Shown: positions 1-9,336, numbered from the stretch's first letter. The stretch: 64,000 nt of DNA from CAVUBL01 sp963739795 (GCA_963739795.1 CAVUBL010000011.1:496001-560000), one strand, 5' to 3'. The notes: generated by a model from the sequence alone, not told the origin. Numbers and translations are program-made.

Positions 1-548
1 GAATTCAGTTTCTCCTCGAGAGGACGGACGGCAACGACTGGCAGTTCTCGAACTTCGGGGCCAGCTTCCAGATCTCGATTCCCGGGAGCTCGACGCCGCA
101 GTTTCAAGCGATCGCAAGCGGCGATGTGGTCGCCGGCCGGGACTTGATTGCCACGAGGAACGTCATCGGGCAGAATATCAGCGCGTCCTCCTCTCGTACT
201 CTGAAGGACAACTTCGTTGCCATCGATCCGAAGGCGGTCCTCGATCGGGTCGCCTTGATGCCCATCTCAGAGTGGAGCTTCAAGGGTGAGGACATTCGCC
301 ACATCGGTCCCGTGGCCGAGGACTTCCAGGCGGCGTTCGGCTTTGGACAGGTCGGCAAGGGGCTGAGCCTGACCGATACGAACGGAGTCGCCCTGGCGGC
401 GATCAAAGGGCTCCAGGCGGAGATTCAGGAGCTGAAGAAGACGGTCGAGGAACAGAGCCGCCTACTCCAACGGCAGCAGCGGCTTCTGCAGACGATGCAG
501 GCTCAAGCTCCCGGAAAAGAGGCGCCTGGTACTTCACGCCCTTTCTGA
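1..548 (+). CDS. S74-type intramolecular chaperone domain protein, 5' partial
   Basis: The frame is open from base 3 and the gene begins before the window. The C-terminal ~100 residues look like a peptidase_S74 / tail-fibre chaperone domain: a Ser-rich SSSRTLKDN start, a WSFK segment, the RHIGPVAEDF motif and a terminal predicted coiled coil (EIQELKKTVEEQSRLLQRQQ). Family knowledge: these domains trimerise beta-helical surface or fibre proteins and often cleave themselves off at the S-x-x-x-K region. The visible N-terminal part is beta-rich. A paralogue with the same RHIGP-AEDF motif lies on the other strand at 12109-12849, so the two bracket the RHS toxin island. Family call is good; the cargo is unknown because the N-terminus is missing. 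Confidence 0.75.
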   Translation, partial: IQFLLERTDGNDWQFSNFGASFQISIPGSSTPQFQAIASGDVVAGRDLIATRNVIGQNISASSSRTLKDNFVAIDPKAVLDRVALMPISEWSFKGEDIRHIGPVAEDFQAAFGFGQVGKGLSLTDTNGVALAAIKGLQAEIQELKKTVEEQSRLLQRQQRLLQTMQAQAPGKEAPGTSRPF

Positions 549-1044
549 CCCGGCCGACGCGGGAGTCTCGGGCGCGTCTCGACACTGAGGAGGGCGGACT
601 CCGGCCGGGCGAGGTCGCCCAGGCTGCGGGCCAGAACCATCGGGCCGCGGCGAGAGCAAGAGCCCCCCGCTGATGGCACGGAGGTGGGCGAGGGCGTAGC
701 GGGTGTTCTGGCTACGATCGGCGCTTGTCTTGAGAACGTCTATGCTATAGTGCCTTAAGTCGATGAACCCGTAACTGCTCGAAAGCTTCTGATGAGGCAT
801 TATGTTCATCGAGGCTGCCCGGGGCTTTGTCCCTAGCGTGGGGTTCGCATCGAGCCCTACGAGGAAATGAGGACGTCTTCAGAGCCCGGGGGCTTGTCGA
901 CCCGGGACGAGGCGTTCCACGAGCGGGCTCGTCGAGAGGGTTCATGATCGATCCAGCCAGCAGAGCCAACGAGAGAAGCAGCGTTCAGTCCATGGGAACG
1001 AAAGAAGGCAGATTCTTGCCTGGAAGTTCTATGGGAGGTCCGGA
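549..1044. other. Intergenic leader before the RHS gene
   Basis: About 500 bases with no convincing gene. It holds a possible sigma70-like promoter near 724-751. A good ribosome binding site, GGGAGGT, lies just before the RHS start codon (about 1033-1039). The remainder is GC-rich without recognised repeats. Confidence 0.5.
724..751 (+). promoter_or_regulatory. Possible promoter for the RHS gene
   Basis: CTTGTC at 724-729 and TATAGT at 746-751 are 16 bases apart, inside a locally AT-richer stretch. This is a weak match to a sigma70 consensus and would leave a leader of roughly 290 bases before the RHS start. Inference from sequence only. Confidence 0.3.
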
Positions 1045-4000
1045 ATGACGAGTCGGAAAGAAAGGCTGCTCAGGTTTGCGGCCTATGTCGTCGTTGGAAT
1101 GTCGTTCTCGGCGTTTGTGCCGAGCGTGGTCCAGGGAGCGTACATCTCGTGCACAGGGAGCCGGATCACCTACGACCAGACAGGGAACGGTCCGGATCTC
1201 GACTCGTCGCTGTTCTGCGACTCGTGGGGCTATTGCCAACAGCCGGTGGTGACGGGGCCGACGTACACGATGAATGTCGTGGGGTGTAATCCGTACTTCG
1301 GAAGCTGCGGGATGACGGCGACGTTCGACGTGGAATTCGCGGGCAATCACCAGAACGATCCGGCGTCGGTGGGCTACGGCTATAGCTGGGCGACGGAGGA
1401 GTTGTACTCGTCCGGCGGGTCGCTGGTCGGCTCGTGCGGTGTCCCGGGGCAGGTGATCTTGCAGGACTATGGAACGGTGTACGTGACGGGCAGCGCGGAC
1501 TGCTCCAATCCGAACGGCGGGAAGTACACCCTGAAGACGATCTCCTGCAAGGACGCAAACCCCGGCTATTGCACGAAGACGGAGACCTCGACGATCGACT
1601 TCGCACTGGGCGCAGGGTGTCTGGTGCCCCCGATGGAGAAGTGTGGAACCGGCGACCAGACTTGCCGCGACTGTACGGCCGCCGGGACACCTCCGGACGG
1701 GAGCGGCCCGGGCTACGGCGGCCCGGGGGACCTCGCGACCGGTGGCGCGCGGCTTCGCTACGCGGCGGGCGGGGCCGGTCTTCCGGGCTTTCCCGGATCG
1801 ACCTCTTGGAGAGTGGAACTGGGCAAGTTCTGGTCGGCCGAGTACCGGGAGCGAATCATCCCGGCGCCCGACGAGACCCACGTTTACCTCATCACCGAGT
1901 ACGGGACCTATCGCGAGTTCAAGTCGCTCAGCACTTCGACGGGAGTTTACGGAGTCGCGAATCCGTCCTCGGAGAAGCGGACCCTGACCTGGACCGGCTC
2001 GGGCTGGACCCTCACGGACCTCGATGGCACGGTGGACGCCTTCGACGCCTCGGGGTACTGGGAGTCGACGACCCCGCCCGAAGGCTCCGCCTATGCCACG
2101 GTGGGCCAGTACACATCTGGTGTGCTCACCAGCGTCACCTTCCCGGACGGCCGCAGCGAGGACTACACCTACTACCCCACGGGCGACCCGGCCGAGGGCA
2201 AGCTCGAGACGACCACCGAGTACGGGGTGGACGGCACAACCCACCTCCAGTCCTGGGTCTACCACTGGAGCGGCGACGACCTGACTGAAATCGACCGGCC
2301 CGACGACACGGCGCTGCTGTTCGCCTACGACGCGGCGACGGGGTACCTGTCCAAGGTCACCCTGCAGGGTAGCGACGGAACCTCGACTCGGGTGGTGAGG
2401 GCGTGGTCCTACGACACCGACGGCAAGATCGCTCAGGTCTGGAAGGGGGGAGACACACCGGCGGCGGGCACGGAGGTCTGGTCGTTCACCTATGACAGCT
2501 CGATGCAGACGACGGTCCAGGACCCCCTCGGCCAATCGATCACGTACACCTACGACCGGGACCCCACGAGCCAGAACATCCGGATGACCCAGGTCGACGG
2601 CGACTGCCCGGTGTGCGGGATGGCGCCGAGCTCCCAGCTCACCTACGGCGACTCGAACAACCCATTGCTTCCCACCGACATCACCGACGGACGTGGGGTG
2701 ACGACCCACTTCGAGTACGACGCCTTCGGGCAGATGACTTCCCGAACGGAGGCTTCCGGTGACGCGACGTACCAGCGCACGACATCGTGGACGCACGGCG
2801 GGCCGTTCCCCGCGCTGGTGTCGGAGATCGACCAGCCCTCGGTCTCCGGCTCAGCCTCGTACCGCACGACCTCCTGGGGCTACGACGCTGCCGGTAACCC
2901 CACCAGTCGTACGATCTCCGGGGCCGAGTCCGGGTCCGCCTTCAGTTACCCGACGACGACGACGTACAACACCGCCGGCCAGCCCCTGACGATTGACCCG
3001 CCGGGCTTTACGACGACCGACCAGACGACCTTCACCTACGATTCGACCCGCGGCACGGGCGACCTCGTCCCCCTCACGCGGACCGACCCGCTCGTCGGCA
3101 CCACGACGTTCGGCTACGACGAGCTCAACCGCCGGACCTCGGTCTCGGACCCGAACGGCCTCGAGACCGACACGGCCTACGACGACCTGGGCCGGGTGAC
3201 CGAGGTCACGCAGCTCGGGCCCAACACGCCGACCGACGACCTGGTCACCGCCTACGAGTACAACGCCTTCGGCGACCTGTACCGCACGACCTTGCCCGAC
3301 GGCAAGATCATCGAGTACGGCTACGACTCGGCCGGCCGACGGACCTCGATCGAGCGGCGGCCCGACACCACGACGCACGGCGAGCGGGTGGTGTACAGCT
3401 ACGACGCCGCCGGCAACCGGAGTCGCGAGGAACGCCAGCGGTGGGACTCGGGCAGCTCGAGCTGGGTCACCGCCTCGGCGACGGCTTACGACTACACCAA
3501 CCGCTGCCAGGTCGACCAGATCCGCCGGGGCGCGGACCAGCCCGAGGCGGCGACGACCGCCTTCGAGTACGACTGCGACGGGAACCTGGCCTCGGTCTGG
3601 GACCCGAATCACGACCGGAGCACGGACCCGGCGACCACGACCTATACGTACGATCCGCTCAACCGGCTCGAGACGGTCACCCAGCCGTGGGCGCCCACCG
3701 GTGGGACCTCCGGCACCACCGTGACTACCTATGGCTATGACGTCCAAGACCACCTGACCTCGGTGACCGATGCCGAGGGGAACGCGACGAGCTACACGTA
3801 CTCGGACCGAGATCTCCTCACCGAAGAGGACTCGCCGGTCTCGGGCACGACGACCCACGCGTACAACGAGCACGGAGCGGAGACGAGCTCGACCGATTCT
3901 CGGGGAGTGACGGTGGATCGGACGTCCGACGAGCTCGACCGGGTGAAATTCCTCGACTTCGCCGACAACAGCCTGGACACGACCTACGACTACGACACCG

Positions 4001-6096
4001 CCCCGGGCTCGTGCGGCACTCCGAGCTCGCCCATCGGCCGCCTGGCCTCGATCACCCGGAACGGCCAGACTCTCGACTACTGCTACGACCACTTCGGACG
4101 GCTGGTCCAGGACGGCGAGCTCGCGTATGCGTATGACGCCAATGGCAACCGGACAGGGGTCACCTACCCTGGAGGCGTGAGCGCGACCTACGGCTTCGAC
4201 TATGCCGACCGCCAGACGAGCCTGGAGGTGACGACACCGGCCGGGGGCGCTACGCCCCACCCGGTGGTCTCGGCGGCGGGCTACCTGCCCTCGGGACCGC
4301 TCTCGAGCCTCGACCTGGGGAACGGAGCCGCCGAGACCCGGAGCTTCGACCAGCGCTACGTCCAGACGGCGATCACCCTCTCCGGGCTCGCCGGAAGCGT
4401 CCCCGGCCGCACCTGGACCTACACCACCGACCCGGTGGGCAACGTCACCGACATCCTCGAGACCCCCGATTGCACCGGAGGCTCATCGGTGGTCCTCGGA
4501 AGCCAGGTCGTCACCACGACCGAGACGTACACGTCGTGCGCCGACCTCGAGGCGGGCAACGGCTTCGATGTGGAAAGCCCCGGAGACGTCACCTTCCAGG
4601 CGCAGGACACGGTCATCCTCGACGACGGCTTCACGGTAGGCGACGCGGCCCAATTCACGGCCGACGCCGGCTCCCTCCCGTCTTACTCCGACCGGACCTT
4701 TACCTACCAGGAGCCACAGTACTTCCTGACCTCGGCCGACGGCCCCTGGGGCAGATTCGACTGGACCTACGACAAGATCGGCAACCGCCTCTCCGAGAGC
4801 CGGGACGGCGGAACGACCGCCGATGCATACGTCTACACGACCAACACCGGAGGCGGGAACACGCCCCTTCTCGACACCGTCAACCTCGCCGTCGGCGGCT
4901 CACGGGCCTACGCTTGGGACGCCGCAGGCAACCTCGATTCTGTTGCCCCAGGCGGGAACCTCGTCGACTTCTCCTTCGACGATGCGAGCCGCCTTGCGGC
5001 AGCCGACCGTACCAGCTCGGGAGGGGGCGCCACCGACTTCCTCTATGACGGCCGGGGCTTCCTCCGGAGCGCTGCGGAGACCTCGGGCGGCACCGCCTCC
5101 GTCACGCCCCTCTACGACTCGACGGGTCTTCTCCAGGCCCTGCGTCGCCAACCCAGCTCCACCAATCCGGTGGATACGACCTATGTCTTCTACCTCGCCG
5201 GCCGCCCGGTGGCCCAGCTCGAGATCGATGGCACCGGCGCCGAGACCTGGACCTATCTGACCACCGATCACCTGGGCACGCCCCTCGTGGCCACGGACCA
5301 GAGCGCGGCGATCACCTGGCAAGGAGGCTTCGAACCCTTCGGTACCGACTACCAGGCGGGGATGACGGGGGTGGGGGCCTCGGAGAACGGCATCCTTCTA
5401 CGCCTCCCCGGCCAATGGATCGATGACAGCTGGGCCGACGCCACCTCGGGCGCCGGGATCTACTACAACGTCTATAGGTCGTACTCCCCGAGCATCGGAC
5501 GCTACACCCGTCCCGATCCGCTCGCTCCGGGCGGAACAGGCGTTGCGAGGTTCTTCCTCCAGCTGCACCGTCCGTCGAACGAGTTCGGCGAGGTCACCAG
5601 AGGCCGGGGGCATGTCCAGAGGTGGGAGCCCACCGCACCCGACTTCTCCCTGTTCGGTCGCACACTACCCGACACCTTGAATCCGTACCCGTACGCGCTG
5701 GACAACCCTCTTTTCCTAGAGGACCTCCAGGGCCTGGCCTGCGGGTCTGGAAGTAACGAGTATCTGGTCCCCGACAAGATTCCTGGCGTCTTCGACTTCA
5801 CGCTGTCCTGCGAGAACCACGACAACTGCTACTGCCAGTGCGGTGTCAACAAGGCGATCTGCGACCAGACCTTCCTCATGGATATGAAGGACGAGTGCAG
5901 CAAGCACCCCTGGTACATCCGCGGCGAGTGCTGGAACTTCGCTCACCTCTACTCTTGGGCGGTCCGCAAGCTCGGGCGGAAGCCGTTCGAGGGGGGGCAA
6001 GGGCAGAGGGGTACTTGTACGTTTCTGAAGAAGACAGGTCCGGGCCAGTTTAGCCTGGAGTTTCCTCCAGGACCGAACTCCATCTTCAATCCCTAA
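1045..6096 (+). CDS. RHS/YD-repeat polymorphic toxin with phospholipase A2-like C-terminus
   Basis: A 1,683-aa secreted RHS protein. It starts at an ATG with GGGAGGT upstream and has a signal peptide (about residues 1-32). A Cys-rich N-terminal region is followed by dozens of YD repeats (YDANGNRT-like), which in this family build a hollow shell around a toxic tip. Around residues 1165-1210 a segment resembles a 3-coathanger-stack repeat. The conserved RHS end occupies about residues 1428-1494 (DHLGTP, LRLPGQ, then GRYTRPDPL). After it the tip changes character: FDFTLSCENHDNCYCQC, with H1592-D1593, matches the C-x2-HDxCY active-site signature of secreted phospholipases A2. Family knowledge: tips of this kind are released into target cells. 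Hydrolysis of target membrane phospholipid is inferred. The downstream four-helix membrane protein is the natural immunity candidate. Confidence 0.85.
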   Translation: MTSRKERLLRFAAYVVVGMSFSAFVPSVVQGAYISCTGSRITYDQTGNGPDLDSSLFCDSWGYCQQPVVTGPTYTMNVVGCNPYFGSCGMTATFDVEFAGNHQNDPASVGYGYSWATEELYSSGGSLVGSCGVPGQVILQDYGTVYVTGSADCSNPNGGKYTLKTISCKDANPGYCTKTETSTIDFALGAGCLVPPMEKCGTGDQTCRDCTAAGTPPDGSGPGYGGPGDLATGGARLRYAAGGAGLPGFPGSTSWRVELGKFWSAEYRERIIPAPDETHVYLITEYGTYREFKSLSTSTGVYGVANPSSEKRTLTWTGSGWTLTDLDGTVDAFDASGYWESTTPPEGSAYATVGQYTSGVLTSVTFPDGRSEDYTYYPTGDPAEGKLETTTEYGVDGTTHLQSWVYHWSGDDLTEIDRPDDTALLFAYDAATGYLSKVTLQGSDGTSTRVVRAWSYDTDGKIAQVWKGGDTPAAGTEVWSFTYDSSMQTTVQDPLGQSITYTYDRDPTSQNIRMTQVDGDCPVCGMAPSSQLTYGDSNNPLLPTDITDGRGVTTHFEYDAFGQMTSRTEASGDATYQRTTSWTHGGPFPALVSEIDQPSVSGSASYRTTSWGYDAAGNPTSRTISGAESGSAFSYPTTTTYNTAGQPLTIDPPGFTTTDQTTFTYDSTRGTGDLVPLTRTDPLVGTTTFGYDELNRRTSVSDPNGLETDTAYDDLGRVTEVTQLGPNTPTDDLVTAYEYNAFGDLYRTTLPDGKIIEYGYDSAGRRTSIERRPDTTTHGERVVYSYDAAGNRSREERQRWDSGSSSWVTASATAYDYTNRCQVDQIRRGADQPEAATTAFEYDCDGNLASVWDPNHDRSTDPATTTYTYDPLNRLETVTQPWAPTGGTSGTTVTTYGYDVQDHLTSVTDAEGNATSYTYSDRDLLTEEDSPVSGTTTHAYNEHGAETSSTDSRGVTVDRTSDELDRVKFLDFADNSLDTTYDYDTAPGSCGTPSSPIGRLASITRNGQTLDYCYDHFGRLVQDGELAYAYDANGNRTGVTYPGGVSATYGFDYADRQTSLEVTTPAGGATPHPVVSAAGYLPSGPLSSLDLGNGAAETRSFDQRYVQTAITLSGLAGSVPGRTWTYTTDPVGNVTDILETPDCTGGSSVVLGSQVVTTTETYTSCADLEAGNGFDVESPGDVTFQAQDTVILDDGFTVGDAAQFTADAGSLPSYSDRTFTYQEPQYFLTSADGPWGRFDWTYDKIGNRLSESRDGGTTADAYVYTTNTGGGNTPLLDTVNLAVGGSRAYAWDAAGNLDSVAPGGNLVDFSFDDASRLAAADRTSSGGGATDFLYDGRGFLRSAAETSGGTASVTPLYDSTGLLQALRRQPSSTNPVDTTYVFYLAGRPVAQLEIDGTGAETWTYLTTDHLGTPLVATDQSAAITWQGGFEPFGTDYQAGMTGVGASENGILLRLPGQWIDDSWADATSGAGIYYNVYRSYSPSIGRYTRPDPLAPGGTGVARFFLQLHRPSNEFGEVTRGRGHVQRWEPTAPDFSLFGRTLPDTLNPYPYALDNPLFLEDLQGLACGSGSNEYLVPDKIPGVFDFTLSCENHDNCYCQCGVNKAICDQTFLMDMKDECSKHPWYIRGECWNFAHLYSWAVRKLGRKPFEGGQGQRGTCTFLKKTGPGQFSLEFPPGPNSIFNP

Positions 6097-6104
6097 CTGC
6101 TGAG

Positions 6105-6608
6105 GTGCGCTCTTTGGCACAGCCGGTGATCGAGCGCCTGACACGAGTACAGCCCAGGGCCTCGCTGCTGGTTCCGCTGCTGCTCGGAGCCCTCGTCGTG
6201 GTCCTCGGCCGGATCATTCCTGGGCTGTCGGCCAGTCACGAGCGGGGTGGCGAGCGTTTCGCCGAAATCCTTCTCATCTTCTTCGATGGAGGCTTTCTCG
6301 CCCTGCTGCTCATCAACGAGATCCCATTTCTGGCGGTGGCAGGATTGCTGTACTGGCTGCAACGGAAGAAACAGCAGGGCGAGGAACCTGCAGTGGCGGT
6401 CTGGGCTGGAGCGTGGCTGGGACTCCTCCTTCTGGCGGCAACGACCTTTACGGTCCATCTCTTGACCTGGCAAGCGGTCTTTGGTGGTGGCGAAGGGTCA
6501 TCCACCAGCGTGATCGCACTCTTCCTCGCTCCGATCTACGGCTCCCTTGCTTGGCTCCTGGGATTCGTGGTCGGAACCCTGGGTCTCCTGACCTTCGCGC
6601 ATCGGTAG
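6105..6608 (+). CDS. Four-helix membrane protein, candidate immunity protein
   Basis: 167 aa, GTG start, beginning 8 bases after the RHS stop codon. Four hydrophobic segments are visible (about residues 20-37, 55-82, 98-120 and 138-160) with short charged loops such as WLQRKKQQGEE. No known family is recognised. Position directly after a toxin tip predicted to attack phospholipids, and an integral membrane nature, fit an immunity protein; this is inference from gene order. No separate promoter is visible, so it is probably co-transcribed with the RHS gene. Confidence 0.6.
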   Translation: MRSLAQPVIERLTRVQPRASLLVPLLLGALVVVLGRIIPGLSASHERGGERFAEILLIFFDGGFLALLLINEIPFLAVAGLLYWLQRKKQQGEEPAVAVWAGAWLGLLLLAATTFTVHLLTWQAVFGGGEGSSTSVIALFLAPIYGSLAWLLGFVVGTLGLLTFAHR

Positions 6609-6624
6609 ACCGCCGGCGCCGGTC

Positions 6625-7425
6625 TTGGCGCCGGCATCTAGCAGAGATAGTGGGTCCGTGATCGTGAAGCCCCTTCAGCGCGCCCGAGCCTTCCTTCAGC
6701 CGAAGCGAGGCTTCGAACCCTTCGGTACCGACTACCAGGCGGGGATGACGGGGGTGGGGGCCTCGGAGAACGGCATCGACCTGAGGCTCCCCGGCCAGTG
6801 GGTGGACGACACCTGGGCCGACGCGACCTCCGGGGCTGGGATCTACTACAACGTGAACAGGTGGGCAGAACAGCAGACGGGCCGCTATATCAAGACAGAT
6901 CCCCTGGGTGCAGATGGCGGTGGCTCGTATTACTACCTCTATGCCCTCGGGAACCCACTTGTCAAAGCCGATCCCCTCGGGCTCAAGATCGTCAGCATTG
7001 CTCCGGACCTCAAGCCCTATGTGCATTGCGCGCTAAAGTACGGGCCTCCCGAATTCCGCGAGGCCTACCACCACTTCGACGACCCTTGGTGGACGGGATG
7101 GAAGATACGCTTTCAGCGGCCGGAGAGGCTGCACGCGATGGAGATCCCTCCGAAGGTGCCTCGGGGCCACCGCAGCGAATCACTTCCGCCTGGCCTCATT
7201 CCTCGCCTCTTCCCTGGTGAGTTCCTCATCGAGCCGCCGAATCCAGGCAGCGATGCTTGCCAACAGGTAGTGCGAGCGCTGCTGCATGAGATGATTGAGC
7301 GCTATTACTCCGAAACTCACCGATCTGCTCATCTCACCGGCCTCGAGATCGGGGCGCCTCACGAGTTCGCACTCCAGCATGACGACCCAAGCCATGTCTG
7401 TGACAACTGTTGCCCTCTCCCCTAG
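6625..7425 (+). CDS. Displaced RHS C-terminal cassette 1, unknown toxin tip
   Basis: The frame opens at a TTG and no good ribosome binding site is visible, so this is probably a silent tip cassette. From GFEPFGTDYQ onward it copies the end of the RHS core: bases 6707-6777 are identical to 5324-5394 (71 bases) and similarity continues through LRLPGQ and GRYIKTDPLG. The ~150-residue tip after GLKIVS is unrelated to the phospholipase-like tip of the main gene. It contains LLHEMIERYY and GAPHEFALQHDD, which could bind metal, but the HExxH zincin signature is not met. Family knowledge: orphan RHS tips can recombine into the main gene through the shared core. Toxin activity is inferred. Confidence 0.65.
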   Translation: MAPASSRDSGSVIVKPLQRARAFLQPKRGFEPFGTDYQAGMTGVGASENGIDLRLPGQWVDDTWADATSGAGIYYNVNRWAEQQTGRYIKTDPLGADGGGSYYYLYALGNPLVKADPLGLKIVSIAPDLKPYVHCALKYGPPEFREAYHHFDDPWWTGWKIRFQRPERLHAMEIPPKVPRGHRSESLPPGLIPRLFPGEFLIEPPNPGSDACQQVVRALLHEMIERYYSETHRSAHLTGLEIGAPHEFALQHDDPSHVCDNCCPLP

Positions 7426-8194
7426 GACAAGAGGCACTGTGCGGACTTCGAGAGCTCCGGCGGCCCTGGTCCTAGTCTCGATCGCCTTCTCCCTTGTGGC
7501 ATGCCGATGCCCTGTGGATTTCACTTGGAGGAAGCCCGGTGCTCAACTGCTCGGGCGCTTCCTAAGCTTCTCCTCCCTTGAGGATGTTCGACGGCAACAG
7601 CTTTCCGGGGAACATCTAGTACTGGTTCAGAAGACCACCTGCAGAAAGGTTGACCGCCGCCCATGCTTCCAGATCGTTGTCTGGGAGACGGCGTTCAAGC
7701 ACCTCGGAGTGGCAGGCCAGCTCTGGCTCACCTTCTTCAATGACCGTCTCTACGCGACGACCTTCTTCCCCGCAGACTTCGATAGATATCTTCAACAGCT
7801 CGCGCAATCCGGTTTGCGGCTTCCTCGGTCATCGGAACCACTCGAACTGTCTCGCAACAGCCTCGTGTGGTCGGACACCACTGACGACGACCGGCCCTAC
7901 GTCGCGTGGATTGACCGTCGGCTCCTGGACGAGAACGCTGAATGGATCAAGTGTTACGGCAAGCCCGGAGATCGAGGGAGTACCCGTCCCCAGCCTCCTG
8001 TAGCCAACCCTCAGCGTCTTCACAAGAGGAGAAAGGGGGCTTCGAACCCTTCGGTACCGACTACCAAGCCGGCACCGGCAACGGCGCCTCGGAGAACGGC
8101 ATCCCGCTGCGCCTCCCGGGCCAGTGGGTCGACGACACCTGGGCCGACGCCACGTCGGGAGCGGGGATCTACCAGAGCACCTGGCGGTGGCTAG
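7394..8194 (+). CDS. Putative lipoprotein, candidate immunity to cassette 1, 3' end altered
   Basis: The ATG at 7394 overlaps the end of cassette 1 by 32 bases. The N-terminus has basic residues, a hydrophobic stretch and the lipobox LVAC about 30 residues in, suggesting a lipoprotein. The body (about residues 35-200) is unknown. The frame runs on past 8038 into DNA that encodes the RHS core of cassette 2 in another frame, so the last ~50 residues (Arg/Pro/Ser-rich) are probably not native and the original stop was likely lost when cassette 2 arrived. The immunity role is inferred from its place directly after a toxin tip. Confidence 0.5.
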   Translation: MSVTTVALSPRTRGTVRTSRAPAALVLVSIAFSLVACRCPVDFTWRKPGAQLLGRFLSFSSLEDVRRQQLSGEHLVLVQKTTCRKVDRRPCFQIVVWETAFKHLGVAGQLWLTFFNDRLYATTFFPADFDRYLQQLAQSGLRLPRSSEPLELSRNSLVWSDTTDDDRPYVAWIDRRLLDENAEWIKCYGKPGDRGSTRPQPPVANPQRLHKRRKGASNPSVPTTKPAPATAPRRTASRCASRASGSTTPGPTPRRERGSTRAPGGG

Positions 8195-8745
8195 AACCAC
8201 AAACCGGAAGATACTCCAGACCGGACCCGCTAGGCCTACCTGGTTCTCATCGTGGGCCCAACGAGTTGGTCAGGGAAGGGCGGGACATCAACCTCTATTC
8301 CTATGCCCTGCAGAACCCGATCCGGCTTACTGACCCGGCCGGCCTAGCCGTGACAACCTCCGGTTGCACTGCACGCCTCGCCGTCAAGATCCAGACGGCA
8401 GCCGCTGATGCTGATGCTGATGCTGCGTCCCAAACCTGCCTGCCGTGCAACGAGCGAGCGCCTTTCCGGAAGGCGATAAGAAGCCAAGGTACATCGCACG
8501 AATTGATCTTCGAGTGTGTCCCATGGAACATCAATCCGAAAACCGGCGATTCGGTCTGCGGAACCGCTCCGCTTCCGGGCGAACACCGCATATCCATTAC
8601 TCCGCAAGGTGCAGCCGAAGTTCCGGGTTGCGGGTGCCTGAAGGCGACCATCATGCATGAGGTGCTGCACGTTCTCAACAAGAAGCACAACGCACCTGGA
8701 GGGCGCTTCAAGGAAGTGCAGAAGTGCTTCAGCTGCGCCAACTGA
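7942..8745 (+). CDS. Displaced RHS C-terminal cassette 2, metallopeptidase-like tip
   Basis: The first ATG is at 7942; RHS homology begins at 8038 (GFEPFGTDYQAG) and runs through LRLPGQWVDDTWADATSG to WLEPQTGRYSRPDPLG. The first 29 bases of homology are identical to the main gene, then diverge more than in cassette 1. The tip contains a short Ala-Asp repeat and, near the end, KATIMHEVLHVLNKKHN, a clear HExxH zinc-metallopeptidase motif, with several Cys around it (CLPCN, CGCLK, CFSC). Hydrolysis of protein or peptidoglycan is inferred. It lacks a secretion signal and an RHS shell, so it is probably a reserve tip. Confidence 0.7.
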   Translation: MDQVLRQARRSREYPSPASCSQPSASSQEEKGGFEPFGTDYQAGTGNGASENGIPLRLPGQWVDDTWADATSGAGIYQSTWRWLEPQTGRYSRPDPLGLPGSHRGPNELVREGRDINLYSYALQNPIRLTDPAGLAVTTSGCTARLAVKIQTAAADADADAASQTCLPCNERAPFRKAIRSQGTSHELIFECVPWNINPKTGDSVCGTAPLPGEHRISITPQGAAEVPGCGCLKATIMHEVLHVLNKKHNAPGGRFKEVQKCFSCAN

Positions 8746-8760
8746 ACAGGGTGGCTCACC

Positions 8761-9336
8761 ATGTCAACGATCAACCTAGTTCTCGGACTGCTCGTACTCG
8801 CTGCGACCCCGGGTCCTGCCGCTCTCCAAGCCTCTACCCCTCTCCAAGACCTGTGTCTGAGATTACGCAGCGAAGGCTCTTCCTACATGGCAGGGGAGCC
8901 GGTTACCGTCCGTGTGGAGGCTCAGAACTGCGGCTCCAGCTACGTCGTTCTCTATCCCCAATTCTTTCCGCAGGAACCCGGTCCGAGGCCGTATCCATGG
9001 GGATACCTCCACTTCGAGATACTCGATTCCACCGGCCACACCGCCGCTTATGTTGGGCCGTGGAAGGCCGAGAAGCTCAGACTTCCTGCGCCAGAAGAAT
9101 TCGTCATACTCCGCCGTGGATACTTTTTCGGCATAGATGTTTCCCTAAGCGATGGCCCATTTGCTTATGCTTTACACAATCCTGGAATCTATCAGGTCAA
9201 GGCCATTCTCGTAACTTCGGCGCGCACCTGGCTCCGCTCAAGGGACGGTGACAGGCCCGTAGACTTCAGCTTCGACCGAGTCTTGGATGGTGTGATCGTC
9301 TCGAACCAGGTCCAGATCGAGCTTCGCCGTCGGTGA
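8761..9336 (+). CDS. Secreted Ig-like protein, candidate immunity to cassette 2
   Basis: 191 aa, starting 15 bases after cassette 2. An N-terminal signal peptide (about residues 1-25) precedes a beta-rich domain with the pattern AGEPVTVRVEAQNCG, LHFEILDSTGH and GIYQVKAILV. This resembles Ig-like folds including the BsuPI-type proteinase-inhibitor group, a tentative comparison made by eye. An exported inhibitor would suit protection against the HEVLH peptidase tip encoded just upstream. Function is inferred from order and fold pattern. Confidence 0.5.
   Translation: MSTINLVLGLLVLAATPGPAALQASTPLQDLCLRLRSEGSSYMAGEPVTVRVEAQNCGSSYVVLYPQFFPQEPGPRPYPWGYLHFEILDSTGHTAAYVGPWKAEKLRLPAPEEFVILRRGYFFGIDVSLSDGPFAYALHNPGIYQVKAILVTSARTWLRSRDGDRPVDFSFDRVLDGVIVSNQVQIELRRR

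Noticed and set aside
985..4260. Long minus-strand open frames opposite the RHS gene
   Set aside because: They are Arg/Val/Gly-rich mirror frames caused by high GC and lack motifs or start signals; the plus-strand YD repeats are the real gene.
7260..7330. Zincin active site in cassette 1 (HEMIE)
   Set aside because: The second His of HExxH is missing, so I did not call a metallopeptidase.
8398..8426. Short GATGCT-like repeat as a CRISPR or regulatory array
   Set aside because: It is a small in-frame Asp-Ala run within cassette 2 with no spacers.
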